From Calliopum simillimum (taxonomy: Eukaryota > Arthropoda > Insecta > Diptera > Lauxaniidae): 64,000 bases of DNA. Within the stretch, counting starts at the first letter, position 1; each line of letters opens with the position of its first letter. The notes below the pieces were generated by a model. The model was given only the letters and a program-made list of their open reading frames with translations, was not told the origin of the DNA and did no database searches. Of the stretch, positions 1 through 11,619 are shown in pieces. A program made the position numbers and the translations under genes. The stretch is from positions 100,640,897-100,704,896 of the forward strand of contig OX638370.1 of NCBI GenBank assembly GCA_951812925.1. The letters run 5' to 3'.

Positions 1-420
1 CTTGCATTTACAGATCTTAGTGACTGAGTGCAATTTGTTTGAATTATTTCAAAAAACACTTTCAGTATAGAATTTTTAACGAGCATACTTTTACAATGAA
101 GGCAGTAAATGCAATTTCATTGAGTTATCTTGCTTAGTTTTCGCGTGATAAAATTCTTCCACGGACGGACAGGTAGACGGACATAACTCTATTTTCCCTA
201 GAGGTGACGCTGATCATGAGTAAGTATACACATATACTTTCCATATCTGCCTCTTACGTATCCTTCTCTAGTTTACAAACGGAAGGACAAAGTGAAGATT
301 CCCTGGTATACATAAATGTTATCGGTCAAATGACCAGCTCGTTTGCCCGTTCAGGTGTGTATCGCTCCATTGCTTATTGTCAACTAATTTTCTTTTTTCC
401 TTTAATATAAATGTAAAAGA
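1..420 (+). repeat. Dispersed repeat, family D, partial copy at window edge
   Basis: The stretch carries GGACGGACAGGTAGACGGAC followed by GGTGACGCTGATCA and ACGGAAGGACAAAGTGAA. The same ordered blocks recur near 61590-61720, and the last block also occurs near 21610. It is therefore a dispersed repeat, not a gene. The 68-codon ORF at 204-410 lies inside these repeat blocks and is not conserved as a protein in the other copies. The family identity is not recognised with certainty. Confidence 0.6.
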
Positions 421-429
421 CAAATGACC

Positions 430-925
430 CATTCAAAAAATTACATTGTTGCCCCGCCTTGTATTACCATCTGACGTATCTTGTGGAATTTTCTCAACTA
501 GAGTTTGCCTTGTGGCCGAAATTCGACCATTTTCATTTGACTTTAAAAATACCTTCCAACTGTTAACTTAAGCAAACAAAATCTCATCAGTTGTCATGTC
601 TGTGTATTTTCTTTTCAGGGGCGTGGCAAACCCGACTTAACAACTAAGTCTATCTCCATACAAAATTTCGTGACACCCAGCACTTAAAAACATAAGAGTC
701 ATATTATCGTTCCTTAGTGTTAACCCTATCTCCATATCAAATTTCATAAAAATCGATGCAGTGGTTTAGCCGTGAGAGCGTTTTTTTTTTTCATTTAGAG
801 GCGTGGCGCCGCCCTATGCATTGCTGCTCCTCACAACCCTTCCAACAATCAAAAAAATCAAGCAAACATGATGAGATTTGGTATAGAAACAGGGACTGAA
901 CCGATTTTGTTTGCATATTTATAAA
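430..925. repeat. Repeat-like intergenic DNA with GGCGTGGC motifs
   Basis: No gene is seen. The stretch contains GGGGCGTGGCAAACCCGAC near 620 and GAGGCGTGGCGCCGCCC near 800, joined to phrases such as CTCCATATCAAATTTC. Similar GGCGTGGC/CCGCC blocks occur near 17870, 36450, 36570 and 51280, which suggests a degraded dispersed family. Confidence 0.45.
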
Positions 926-1033
926 TAGGGTCTATCGCATAAGGTTACCAAGCTTCTGAGAGGTGATAGAGGAGGCCTAGACTAAAAAAAAATTCCACAT
1001 GAAAGAAGAATCTTAAACTCCTGAGGAGTTATA

Positions 1034-2292
1034 AGGAGTGAGATCGAAAAAATCTTAACATATGTAAAATTCAATAATTTTTAAACGGTTGACCTTAGAG
1101 TTTCGATTTTTTTTATATTAAATTGATAATATTTTACAAATTACAGAAAAATATAACTTTTATAGTTCTAACCACTATTTATGAACTCGTGCACCTTTTT
1201 TGGTAAGCCTTCCATTAGAGATTTGATAGTTGTTTCAGACACCTTTTTGGAACAGTTTGCAAATCTCCTTTTAAAATTTTCGATATTTTGGGACACCTTT
1301 TTTGTGTTTTTTAAGTTTCTTTTCACAAGAGACCAATATCTCTCCACTGGTCTTAGCTCCGAACAATTTGGAGGATTGGACTCTCTTGGTACAAAAACTA
1401 TGTTATTACTTTGGTACCACTCCAGAGCTTTCCTGCCGTAGTGACATGATGCCAAATCAGGCCAAAAATATGTGGACACATTGTGCTCTCTTATAAAAGG
1501 AAGAAGTATTTTTTTAAACATTCTTTGATGTATAATTCGGTATTTATAGAGCCCACTGTAACAAATGACATGCTTCTTTTGAAGCAACTACATATAGCTT
1601 GCCATACCATGAATTTTTTAGGAAATTCTATTTGCTTTTGGATTCTAAATTGTTTTTCGACATTTGCTCGAGCATCAGCAACATAAAAAATTTGACCTGA
1701 ATATTTAACATGAATAATTTCATATAAAATTTAAATTAATTTAATTTCCGAGCCCTACTTTTGGCGTCTAAATTTTTTGCAGCATTCCTGTCTGGAACAT
1801 TTTGGACTTTGTATGTTTTCAAACCTGCATTGGCTTTAACTTTTCGCACCAAATAGTCAGAGCACTGGGCTAACCGGACAGCTTTTCTCGTAGATGTATT
1901 TGGAGATCTTTTCAATATGCTTTCAATTTTCTTGGTTTTCCCAATATCATGTGGTCCTTGTTTTCTTCCTGAACCAGGTTTCCTATCGATGGTCAAATTC
2001 TCCTAAAATGGTTTAATAACATTAAAAACAGTTTGACGGCAGACCTTCATTTCTTTTTGCAATTTTTTGTGAGACCAATTTGGATTTTTTTGAAAATTTT
2101 TAATAATTTTAAGACGTACTTCTTTTTCTTCACTCATTTTGTTCAAAGTCACAACAAATCAACATGTTTGTCATTAAAAATAATATCTTACATATTTTTC
2201 AAAGATAACTAGATCAAAGAAATTTTTAAATTTTACAGCCAAAAAAAATTATTAGGTAAAACATGTGTTAAGATTTTTTCGATCTCACTCCT
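1034..2292 (-). mobile_element. DD37E (ITmD37E-type) Tc1/mariner-superfamily transposon, copy 1
   Basis: Terminal inverted repeats start AGGAGTGAGATCGAAAAAAT on both ends, match for about 25 bp, and are flanked by TA at 1032-1033 and 2293-2294, the target site expected of the superfamily. The 1259-bp length fits a 1.2-1.4 kb element. It lies in the left arm of the 0.9-3.9 kb fold-back element. The transposase inside is broken, so this copy cannot be autonomous. Copy 2 at 49699-50992 has the same transposase type but quite different ends. Confidence 0.88.
1168..2137 (-). pseudogene. Broken DD37E transposase of copy 1
   Basis: Read on the minus strand from ATG at 2137, the product starts with a helix-turn-helix segment, meets an in-frame TAG near 2005, and continues with a GSGRKQG basic linker and second DNA-binding half to a stop at 1736. 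The next stretch is readable in another frame (a GQIFYVADAR motif, about 1700), and the C-terminal third reads openly from 1587 to 1168. That part has DLASCHY and PVERYW, with 37 residues between catalytic D and E, which places it in the DD37E family. The segment that should hold the first catalytic D appears deleted around 1715-1740. A stop, a deletion and frameshifts make it a pseudogene. Confidence 0.85.
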
Positions 2293-2680
2293 TAGTGTTA
2301 AAACTAATTTTCTGACTTGTTTTACAAAAAAAAAAAAAAAAAAAAAATTTCTTGGTTCACCCTAACGTTTTAGAGAAAACATTTCTATGGCAAAGTTTTA
2401 GCTAATTGTATGAACTTTCTGATAGTTCTGGATCTTTAAAGTTTGTATATTATTTTTTTTTCCTATTTTTTAACTTTGGGTGCCATTTTAGTATGAAAAA
2501 TGGAATCCTTGTTAAATTTCCTTTAATTCAGTAGCACATTTGTCATACTATCCATTTAATTTGATGTCGGAAAAAAATACTTTTTTGTAAAACAAGTCAG
2601 AAAATCATTTTTAACTTTAAAACTCCTCAGGGGTACATTTTAGGCCGTTTTCCACGAGGTGTAATGTTGTGTTAGTCTAT

Positions 2681-3814
2681 AGGCGTTTTCTTTTTTCGTT
2701 CAGAGTAGAGTCTGAGTTGTCAAAAAATAAATTGTGTTTCTTTTTTTGTTCAGGGTGAAATCAGAGCACGCTCTATGAGCTCAGAAGGAAACGACCAAGC
2801 ATTTAGAGTAAAAGACGGAGCACATCAAAATTGACATTTGAAAGTAGAAAAATAAACAAAATAAAATAAAAACAAAATTCATTTTGGACTGTGCTGGTTA
2901 TTTTGAAGTAAAATAAAATAAATTTAATAGCCGTATTCACGATCTTGTTGCATCGTAGCAAATGCAAAATTATTTGAAATTACAAAAACAAATTCTATTG
3001 ATTTTTCAAAAGCAAGAGTCTTGTAGCAAGACCAAATTTGCAAGACAAAAAGCTATTGCATACTTGAATTGCTAGACTCCATTGTGAATGATTTTCCTTT
3101 TTTCATGCGTGATTGGCAACACAATTTCAAAACTGCTTACTGACATTTGTATTTTTGACATTTGTTTTGAAATTTAAAAATTATTGTAAACAAATAAATT
3201 AAATTTAATTTGCTTATGTTATTTTTTAAGTTCAATTAAGGATTCTGCGCCTGCTTTTGAATTAAACACACCGTAATATATACAACGACAAGAACTAAGA
3301 CATCGCACAATAGTTTTTTCCCCATTGCTTTATGTTGTTTGGAATGTTCAGCCTACGTTCAAAAGAAGAAATTCATGCTGCCGCCAAAAATAACTAATTT
3401 TTGTAAAAATTGTAAAAGCGAATTCCTTAATAAATGCTATTTTTCTTTTTAATAAAGTTTAAAAATTCACATAATGCAAAATTAAATTTCAAAAAAATTT
3501 TAAATTCAAATATTTGTATGACAAACAAAACAAAAAACAGCTGTTCTGAATTGTTTGAAATAACAATTTACAACAGTATATGCTCACAATCATAAACTCT
3601 TGCAAATTTGCATTTGCTACGATGCAACAAGATCGTGAATACGGTTAATAATTTATTTGATTTTTTTGGCAGTTTAACCGGCTTTCAATAGAAAAATGTG
3701 CAAGTGTGTTTCATAAATAAATCAGAGCGCTCAGAGCGTGCTCTGTTCAGGTTATACTCGACGTGCTCGAGCTCTGTTCAGAGCTCTACTCTGAACGAAA
3801 AAAGAAAAACGCCT
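2681..3814. mobile_element. Non-coding TIR element inserted in the 0.9-3.9 kb element
   Basis: The left end AGGCGTTTTCTTTTTTCGTT matches the reverse complement of the right end, AGGCGTTTTTCTTTTTTCG, and the match continues through CAGAGTAGAG, about 30 bp. TAT flanks both sides (2678-2680 and 3815-3817), a possible 3-bp target duplication, though a 2-bp TA cannot be excluded. Subterminal AGAGC/GCTCT motifs cluster near 2764-2785 and 3722-3795. No ORF is convincing. It encloses another inverted-repeat element at about 2931-3643. Confidence 0.7.
2931..3643. mobile_element. Inner TIR element, third nesting level
   Basis: Near-perfect inverted repeats of about 36 bp begin CCGTATTCACGATCTTGTTG at 2931 and end with the reverse complement at 3643. 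TTAATA abuts the left end and also lies just outside the right end, so it may be the target duplication. The internal sequence is AT-rich, with no coding signal. Family unknown. Confidence 0.7.
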
Positions 3815-3939
3815 TATGCCTCCTGTGCCATCTTCCAGAAAATTCGTTACCTTATGCGATACACCCTGTATAAGTAGATGATTCTTGCACTCTCCATATG
3901 TTATAGTGTGATCGTATTTGAGCTATTTATACTTTTCTT

Positions 3940-4200
3940 AAAAATGAAAAGTGCTCGGAATTACGTTCCCAGGGCTTCTTTGATATAAATAAGTACCACG
4001 TAAAATTTTGTCCATTTCAGAGAACATTTTATGGATCCTTAACTATTTTAAAAACCCCAAATTGCTCCTAAGTAATTTGTCAAAAACAGATTTTTTGATC
4101 TTTGAACCCACAAAAAGGGGGGTTTCACACCCCGTTGTGTGGTGTCGCATTTGTTAAGTTACTATAATCTAAAAAACAATTGTACCAAATTTTCCATTTA
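3940..4200. repeat. Dispersed repeat shared with 33410-33700
   Basis: The phrase AAATAAGTACCACGTAAAAT followed by TTTGTCCATTTCAGAGAA recurs with few changes near 33637-33680. No coding potential is seen. Nature unknown. Confidence 0.45.
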
Positions 4201-4209
4201 CAGTAATAT

Positions 4210-5290
4210 TTCAGCGAATTTAACTTTACTAATATCTCTGTAATGTGTTGGGACTGCTATATTTATGGAGTTTGTTTATTTCATTCATCCATTCATTTTC
4301 TCGTTGCTTCTCGTTATTACTTTTGTCTTTTTGCGCAGCGTAAGTCATAGACACTATTAGCTGTCGGGGTACATGACACAGGTTCGAAACATTTATTTTA
4401 TCAGCTTTTGCAAAAAAACAAAATGGCTCCAAAGCTCAAAATACAAATATTTTATAAATTTTACAATAATTAGTTTTTTACAGTGTATAAATTGTATTTC
4501 TGTTTTAAATAAACTTTTTCAATAAAATCTCTTAGAGTATAAGAGCAAATAAAACAACATTGGTGATTTTTGCACTTTAACAAGGACAACAACAACAAAA
4601 ATATCAAAACAACAACAACATTTCAAATGAGACTGCAAGAAATGTGAAGAAAGAAAACGAGTCCTTAATTTTATAGAAGTAAATTCTATTTTGTTGGATT
4701 ATTTTTTCATGTTATTAAACAATTTTACATAGGGACAACATAAGGATGCCATCACATTGTGTGTATGTATGTGTTTTGCTCGTATTTTGTTACGTTGTTC
4801 CATTACGTTGCGTTGTGTTTTGTTGTGTATGTACCGCCGATCCGCGCTGTGCCAAAAGCTGCTTAGCAAATAAAAATAATGAGCAGCATTGTGGTGCGGT
4901 GACTCATTCAGGTGCATTACAAGTTGTTGGCAGCTCTGCGTGAAAGTCTGCTCCAATGAGCCGAATGTGGTGTTGCAAGCATTCTCGATATATAATTAAG
5001 TTTGTACAAACTCATGTCGTTTGTATTTATGTACTCATTCTCTTGGAAATCCTAGAAGAAGCGTGGGGCCAAAATGAAACCTCTCCATTTGTCACGATCC
5101 TTTGCGATGACTTTTATGTCTTGCCACGACTTTACTGATTCTTGGATTTCCTTCTCCAACGAACTTTTTCTGGTGGTTCTTGGTCTACTACGTTCTCCGC
5201 TGCCTTGTGGATTTTTTGTTGTGAATAGACCCTTATACTTAGGTTATTGGAAATAAAAATACATTTTAATTTTTCATATTCAATATACAT
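4210..5290. other. No gene seen
   Basis: There are several short ORFs, but none resembles a known protein and they overlap on opposite strands. The stretch has CAACAACAAC-type short repeats near 4590-4620 and GTGTATGTATGTG-type sequence near 4760, normal for fly intergenic DNA. Confidence 0.5.
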
Positions 5291-5309
5291 ATTCTTCTGC
5301 TACCGTTTG

Positions 5310-5460
5310 TGATTAGCAAACCAAAACCATGATCAAGACCAAAGCATTCGTGGTCTTGGTCTTGATTTTAATCTTGGACATTGAGCCATGGTCATGGTCT
5401 TTGTTTTGATTTTGAGTCTTGGCGTTGGTCCAAAGGCCTTCTGAATGAATAAAATCTCAA
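5310..5460. repeat. Degenerate CAAGACC/GGTCTTG minisatellite
   Basis: Blocks such as GGTCTTGGTCTTGATTTT and GATCAAGACCAAAGC repeat in both orientations. A similar block lies at about 39915-40200, with GTCTTGGTCTTGAGTCTTG. No function is known. Confidence 0.5.
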
Positions 5461-5799
5461 CTTTTTATGAAATTATGGGTGTTTTACTTAATATATTCTG
5501 AATTTTTTGGGATTTGCTTGATGGTTCACAACTGAATCATTTTTTTGGAAGAGCCAAAAATCACGTCCTTAGAAAATTAGCCATAGAGAGTTGAATTTTT
5601 ATCAAAACGCTAATTTGTTCAAATAAAAAAGTTTCCTTTTATGTTACCTTTCCAACGGTGTTTTTATTCGTTATTCGATATCTTTATTTAGTGAAAAGTT
5701 AGAGCCCAAAAACAAAACCCGGTTCACAACCGAACCCTCTCCCCCACCTTTCAAAAAAAAAAAAAAAAAAAAAAATGTTTTATCTTTGTCTGAAAAAAA

Positions 5800-7350
5800 G
5801 ACGCTGAAACTGAATTCTTCTTGCTTTTTTCAAGTTTTGGGAAAAGATAATAATCGCTGTAAGCCAAGTCAGGACTGTAAGTTTGGAAAGTCCAAATTTC
5901 GAAGCCCGTCTGATGCAGGGCAGCTATCGCAACACGGCTCTTGTGAACATTCGCATTCTCGTACTGAAGCAGTACACCTTTGGTCAGTTTCCCCCTTTTT
6001 TTTGACGGCCTCCTTGACCTGCTCTAAGATGGAAGCTTAGTATTCACTGGTAATGGGGACTTCTTTATCTTTGTAATCAATTAATCGGATCCCTTCTGCG
6101 TGCCAAAGAAGTGTCATCATGATATTACCAGCCGACTGAGACACTTTAAACTATTTTGGTGGCAGTGTGCCATTTTTGTGCCACTGCATAGAGTCCTGTT
6201 TAGACTTAGGTTCATTATGATGAACCCAGATTTCGTTTCCAGTAACAATTCGAGCCAATACTCCATTTCCATCTTTACTAGGAGATCCAAAAATTCGCGG
6301 AAATACTTAACGTGCTGTTTTTTTTTAGGCTTCGTTAGCATTCTTGGCATCCATCTTGCGCTGATTTTAGTTATGCCAAAATTATCGTGAAGAATTTTAA
6401 AAATGATTGTATCTGATACTCCAACCATTTCTGCTAGTTGTGTCTTCCCGGCATCTTCAATATTAAGGCAGGTTCTCACCTTAAGGGCCCGAAAAGTGCA
6501 CTTTTTTTAGGAATTTTTTTTGAGAAAACGGTTAAAGATACAACGCTGAAAATTTTTTCTGAATATGAACATATATTTATTCAGAGAATACAATTTTTGA
6601 AATTGAAAAAAATCAAAAAAGGGGGAGGGAGGGGGCGCCTATCAGTGGCGGCATGTGTTTCGCTGCCGGAAGTGATTCGCTCAAAACCTGTGATTTGAAA
6701 CACAAAAACCGAACACATTCTTAATTTGTATCGTATTATCTATTAAATGAACTACGATCATGAAAAAAAAATCAAAATTCCAAAAGTTATGAGGTTTTGA
6801 AAAAAAAAAAAAATGATTTTCGCATTTTTTTCTTCACTAATTATTTTTTTAAATAAACAATTTTCAATATTTTTAGCTGATCGTAGTTCATTTATTAGAG
6901 AAAACCCTAAGGAACATTTTAAAAAAAAATTTGGTGACGATTGGCTCATTGTGGCGTCTTCAATCACTTCCGTTAGGTCCGAAAACATGGTTCTGAGAAA
7001 AACGCGTTTAAAGTGCCAAAGCGCGCTCGGCCGGTGCTCGACAGTGCTCTACGTAACGGGCTATAACTTTCGTAATTTTTCAGATTTTGATGTACAACTT
7101 CTAGAGCACATTTTTGGAACATGTATCTACACGATAAGGCAAGAAAAAATCTATTTTTTTTGACCCCACGAGGTGAGAACCTGCCTTAAGTTTTCGACAT
7201 TTTGAACGATCTCCGGAGTGGTCACCTCGGCTAGCCCCGTGTCCTGGGCGTGGGTCGTCTTCAATGGAATCCCTGTCTTTCTGAAGAAGGTTATGCCAAT
7301 TTTACTTGGACAAGATTCTACGTAAGCAGATGACATCCTCTTTATTACGG
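5800..7350 (-). pseudogene. Mariner transposase pseudogene split by a MITE
   Basis: The reading runs right to left. The N-terminal part (7320-7190) contains EDDPRPGHG and EVTTPEIVQNVEN. After a 719-bp insertion it resumes with NIEDAGKTQLAEMVGVSDT and ISARWMPRML (6480-6300), typical of mariner DNA-binding domains. The C-terminal part in a second frame (about 5990-5820) has GFEIWTFQTYSPDLAYSDYY, which matches the YSPDLAPSDY block holding the third catalytic D. The position of the second catalytic D appears changed (QYENANVH where mariners have a QDNAPxH block). Frameshifts and the insertion make it non-functional. I could not find matching TIRs. Confidence 0.85.
6467..7185. mobile_element. piggyBac-type MITE with TTAA target site
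   Basis: It has exact inverted ends GGCAGGTTCTCACCT, each preceded or followed by TTAA (6463-6466 and 7186-7189), the hallmark of piggyBac superfamily insertion. Removing it and one TTAA restores continuity of the mariner reading (VQNVEN to NIEDAGK), which supports the boundaries. The 719 bp contain a subterminal inverted pair around GAACTACGATCA (6748) and TGATCGTAGTTC (6877), and no transposase. The ORFs inside it are not recognisable proteins. Confidence 0.9.
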
Positions 7351-7359
7351 TTTAAATTG

Positions 7360-8340
7360 ATGCTCATTGCTTCATTACAGCGCTGTACTCGACTCACTCC
7401 ATATTGAGATTTTATTCGCGGTTGAATTGTTGGGTTGTCAATTATTCAAAGGCTAGTGACCTGAAACTTACCCCCCATTTCCCAGACTTAAAAGCGTCCC
7501 TACATATATTTGTCCTTATATGCAAATGATTGTTTTATCCTCCGGCATAAGAGAAGTTACTCTACCAAAGCCTTATATATCGTCAAACTGCGATACATCA
7601 AGCATAGATTCATCTATGATACTCTATCATACGACTGTGACTACGACAATATGAAATAGAAAATGACTGCGACTGCAAATGTTCTGAGTTGTGAAAATTA
7701 ATCACGACAGCGTTGCCACACCACAGCAAAAAACGACACCACCAACTGTGTTGTGACACAAAAAGGGGTGAGTTCCCAAGTGCTGGTTATTTGACGTACT
7801 ACAGATGCGTAGTTACTATTACTTTCTCCTTGTGGAATTTTACATAGACACGTTTTGTTATCTATGTATGTTGGTACGTAGCTAGGTACTTTTTTGTTTG
7901 TTTATGTTTGTTAATGTCTCCTGATTCCATGGAGTAATAAAATTTTAGGAGGTTTTGAGGTGCAATGTTTACGTTTGCAAATTTTCTTCAGTTTGCTTTA
8001 TTTTTGGTTTTTTTCGTTTAAATATCTACTTAGTTCAAAAGTGCTGGAATTAAAACACTTAAAAATGTTTTTCTTAAAATTATGCGGAATTTTGAACAAA
8101 GGTAAAAACTGATTTTATAAGTTTTGAGAGATCTGGATATATTTTTACGAAATATAGTCCTTAACTTTTTAAAAATTTGATCTCTGGAATGGCGGGCAAT
8201 CAATAGCGTAAAATAATTCCCATCCTTTTGAATTGTCTTTAAGTCAACGCTTAAGGGATAAGCCTCTATAAATGCAATGCAACTTGTTGATTTTTAGAAT
8301 CGGAGATAGGTAAGAGAGAAGAATAGTAGTGTCGACGAAT
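7360..8340. other. No gene seen
   Basis: AT-rich intergenic DNA with no ORF of note and no repeat I could match elsewhere in the window. Confidence 0.5.
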
Positions 8341-8349
8341 ATTTTTCAT

Positions 8350-10140
8350 AAATCAACTGATGTCACAGATATCAGGAAAAACGCTCGCAGGAAGACCGTT
8401 TTATAACTTAATCGCGCGGCCGAAAAAAGAATTATCCCGATAATATGATTTCTGAATAAACACAGTAGGTATGGGCCTAATGAGACACGCTAGTGCTGCA
8501 AGAGAAGACACGAACTTATACAACCAGATCATAGATTTCTCAAGAGCAAATCCCATTATAATATCTATAAAAACGGGTAACACACCCAACTTTATGACGG
8601 TGTTTAAGAAAGTCAGTAGAGGAGACAATGTCCCCATCCCCAATTAATTTCATTCAACGTCGTTGAACTTTGTCTAGCAGCTCCAAGGTAGTTGAAATAC
8701 GCACTCCGAAGATCAGCAGCAGAGTGGTATTTCTTATACTGTTTAAGATAATCAAAGCACTATGACGCTTCTTTTGAACCACTGAATAAATGATCTTTAT
8801 ACCTCAGATTAACTTGAATCAATATGCCCAGAACAAAATGAGTTACTGACCACATAATGTCTATGCCGGCCAGATTAAAGTGTCGGGTGAACAATCCACT
8901 CTTCTGTTGGACAAATAACAGCATTGGGTCTTGCTAGCGTTGGATTCGATCCGATTAGCACGGCCCTACGCAGAGATTGTTTTGAGGTCATCTGAGAGTG
9001 TGTCATTCATTTACCGCTATTTTTCTCTCAACCTCCATAGAGCTTGGATGCTTTTTGAAGCAATATGAATGACAAATGCTACTGTCATCTGCAAAGGAGT
9101 GGATAGAATTGACAGATAGTCACCAATAAAAACAATGAAAGCACGAAAATAAGATGAAACCTTGAGGAACTGAGCGTTAATGGAGTATTCGTTAGATGTG
9201 AAAACGTATAGAACGGCCACTGCAGAAGCTTGTTATCAAATGAGCTAAGGAATATCCTGAGCAACAACCATACATTCACCAAGATGCTGGGTATATCCGA
9301 TCCACCTCCCAGTGTCGAACGCCATTAAGTCACCAGTAGAGCAAGCTCTGCGGAAACCATATTGGCGATTATTAAGTAGTTTGTTGCGGTCTAGATGATT
9401 CATAAAGTGGAAGTTTATAACGCTTTCCATAACTTTGGAGAGCGCTGAGCATATTGCAGTGGGCACATAATTATTAGGATTGATGTCCTCGCTTTTTTTG
9501 AAAACTGGTTAGACATTAGCAAGCTTCCAACATGATGGAAATTCGCCACAAGTATTAGATTTGTTATAAAGATTGCGTAATGGGCTAGCCAGTGTTAAGG
9601 CACATTTAATGAACACATGGATAGATATGCCAACCGGCTCCGACGCTTTGTTAACATTGAGCTTTGCAAGGCCTCTCTTCAAAAGTGGATCCTTGGCATA
9701 GTCTAGGACTGTCTTTCGAGGATAGATGGTAATTGATTGCAATCAGGTAGTGAAGTATTCCAAGAAAAGATTGTAGCCAAGAGATTAGCTTTATCAGCGG
9801 TATCAGTGTAGATTCGGTCGTTTATTAAGAGAGTTTGAATGGGCAATGAAGGCTGATTCTTCACTCTCTTAACAAAATACCGAATGTTTTCAGTACCTTT
9901 CATTAGTAAGATGTTTTATGCGCTAAATTATGGCATTATAGCGATTTCTAGCTTCATTGCATAGTCTTTCAGTATTCGTGTTTCTGTTGAAACGCCAATT
10001 TTCAGAACAAAGTTTACTTTTACAACACTTGCCGCACTTAAGAAATAACTCTTACGCACTGTTACCAAACCGATACTCCTGATAAGTTGCTCATTCTCGA
10101 TAGTTTTAGTAACAGTTAGATGATGAAACATTTTCATAAT
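8350..10140 (-). pseudogene. Non-LTR retrotransposon reverse transcriptase remnant
   Basis: The minus strand, right to left, gives CNEARNRYNAI (about 9960), then NDRIYTDTADKANLLATIFS, then LNVNKASEPVGIS and CGEFPSCWKLANV (9680-9510), then ICSALSKVMESVIN and NNRQYGFRRACSTGDL (9465-9330). These are the fingers and palm motifs of insect LINE reverse transcriptases of the jockey/CR1-like group. The YADD region near 9100 is decayed (TPLQMTVAF where TPLxxFADD is usual). The C-terminal block YYRDNSFFGRAIKLW lies near 8400-8450. Many frameshifts and stops; no endonuclease domain is visible upstream, so the copy is 5'-truncated. Confidence 0.85.
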
Positions 10141-10149
10141 TTATGTTCA

Positions 10150-11610
10150 CTATTTTTAATCAAGAAAATTTTTTTATTTTTTTCCAAAATCATAGTTAAT
10201 TCATCTTACCACTTCATTGTTTGATATTTACTAGTTATTTGTTGCATTCCCCCTTTCTTATGTTGATGTATCTTAATTTTCTTTTAGTGTAAAATTAAAA
10301 TTAAAAACCCCCAACAAAACATTTGAAGCAAATAATGAAACACTCAATGTAGTGATATATCCCCCATTGAATTGTAGACAGAACAGCAAAGTTCGTTCGC
10401 TGTCTGTATAAAACACCCACTGCAGCAATACAAATTTTGTTGTTGTTATTTTAGTCTGCCTCAAAGTTCCACCCTTTAAAAGGAACGATGACGACTTCAA
10501 TGATGACGGCGTCTACTGTTGCAAAACTTTTCGTAACAAAAAATCAATAATTTCTGTATTCTCGATTATTGCAAAGTTGGATTTTTTCGATTTTTAAAAC
10601 ATGCAATTTACACAGACTGACAAATTGTTGGAGCAAATGTATAGAAGTCGTTGATATAGCAGGATTTAAAGCAGGGTTTCTTAAAGCCTTAAATATTGAA
10701 GCTTTGCTTTTTTCTACTTATCACTACTACTTTATCATAGCTAATTAACCTGTAATATTCTTATTTGTGTGCTAAAAAATTGATTTAAAGTTGTGTGATT
10801 AGTTATATTTTTCATCAAAAAGAGACACATTAAGCCCCTATACCCCCACAATGTCTGATTCAAAATCAATGCATTCAATATCTTTAGCTGTTCGTGACAG
10901 CAAAGCAAAGGAAATGTAAAGCAAAGCAAAAGTACAAGCATTTGCACAAAAGTTCAAAACAATCAGCTTAAAGCGCGACAGCAAACTGTGGGAGTTGCAG
11001 AAAAGTGATAGCTACATTTAGAAGAGATACTTGAAGCTTTATTTTCAAAAATGCATGTCTTTTATGACGAGTAAAGCAGTTCATTGAACAAAAAACGACA
11101 TATGTTATAACTGGGAGGGAGTGACTGTCATGTCAGCTGCTTGCCCTTGTTGCGCTTATCCAGCTATGCATTTGCTACCCTTTAACAAGAGACAATGACA
11201 AATTTTTGAATGGTACTTTAATTTCCGAACTTACATGGGGATGACTGTTATTGGCATTGGTCTTGAAATTGAAAGGTAAAAGTTTTTTTCCAATTTTTGT
11301 TCCTTTTACTTAAGTATGTGCTTATATTGATGATATATTGTATGAGGAAAATGTTTTGTAATATAAGTCATTTGATGGATGAGAAAGAAATCCCTTAAGC
11401 AAAATGCTTTCATAAAAAATACAAACTAATTGAATTGAATTTGTGCAAATACTTTTTTATTATTAACCAAAACTCAACTTAAAATTTTTTCAAAATTTGC
11501 ATATAACTTTTGTACACAATATTGATTTAACTTTGTGTAACTTGACTAACACTTTAAGCACTTAAATTTCATAGCACCAAAGTCAAATAAGAACTTTCTC
11601 TATGTATATA
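10150..11610. other. No gene seen
   Basis: AT-rich intergenic DNA. The ORFs at 10273-10500 and 10741-10947 are short, start in low-complexity sequence and resemble nothing. Confidence 0.5.
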
Positions 11611-11619
11611 CTAACTTTC

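Larger units (their letters stand above)
926..3870. mobile_element. Fold-back TIR element carrying nested insertions
   Basis: The ends read TAGGGTCTATCGCATAAGG on the left and, reverse-complemented, CAGGGTGTATCGCATAAGG on the right, so this is one TIR element. A second copy of its right half lies at about 40215-41012, which helps define its sequence. The element is interrupted twice: by a DD37E transposon (1034-2292) and by another TIR element (2681-3814). Removing both leaves roughly 550 bp with no coding capacity. The inner arms, around TTTCTGACTTGTTTTAC and its complement near 2585-2600, form the fold-back. Confidence 0.7.
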
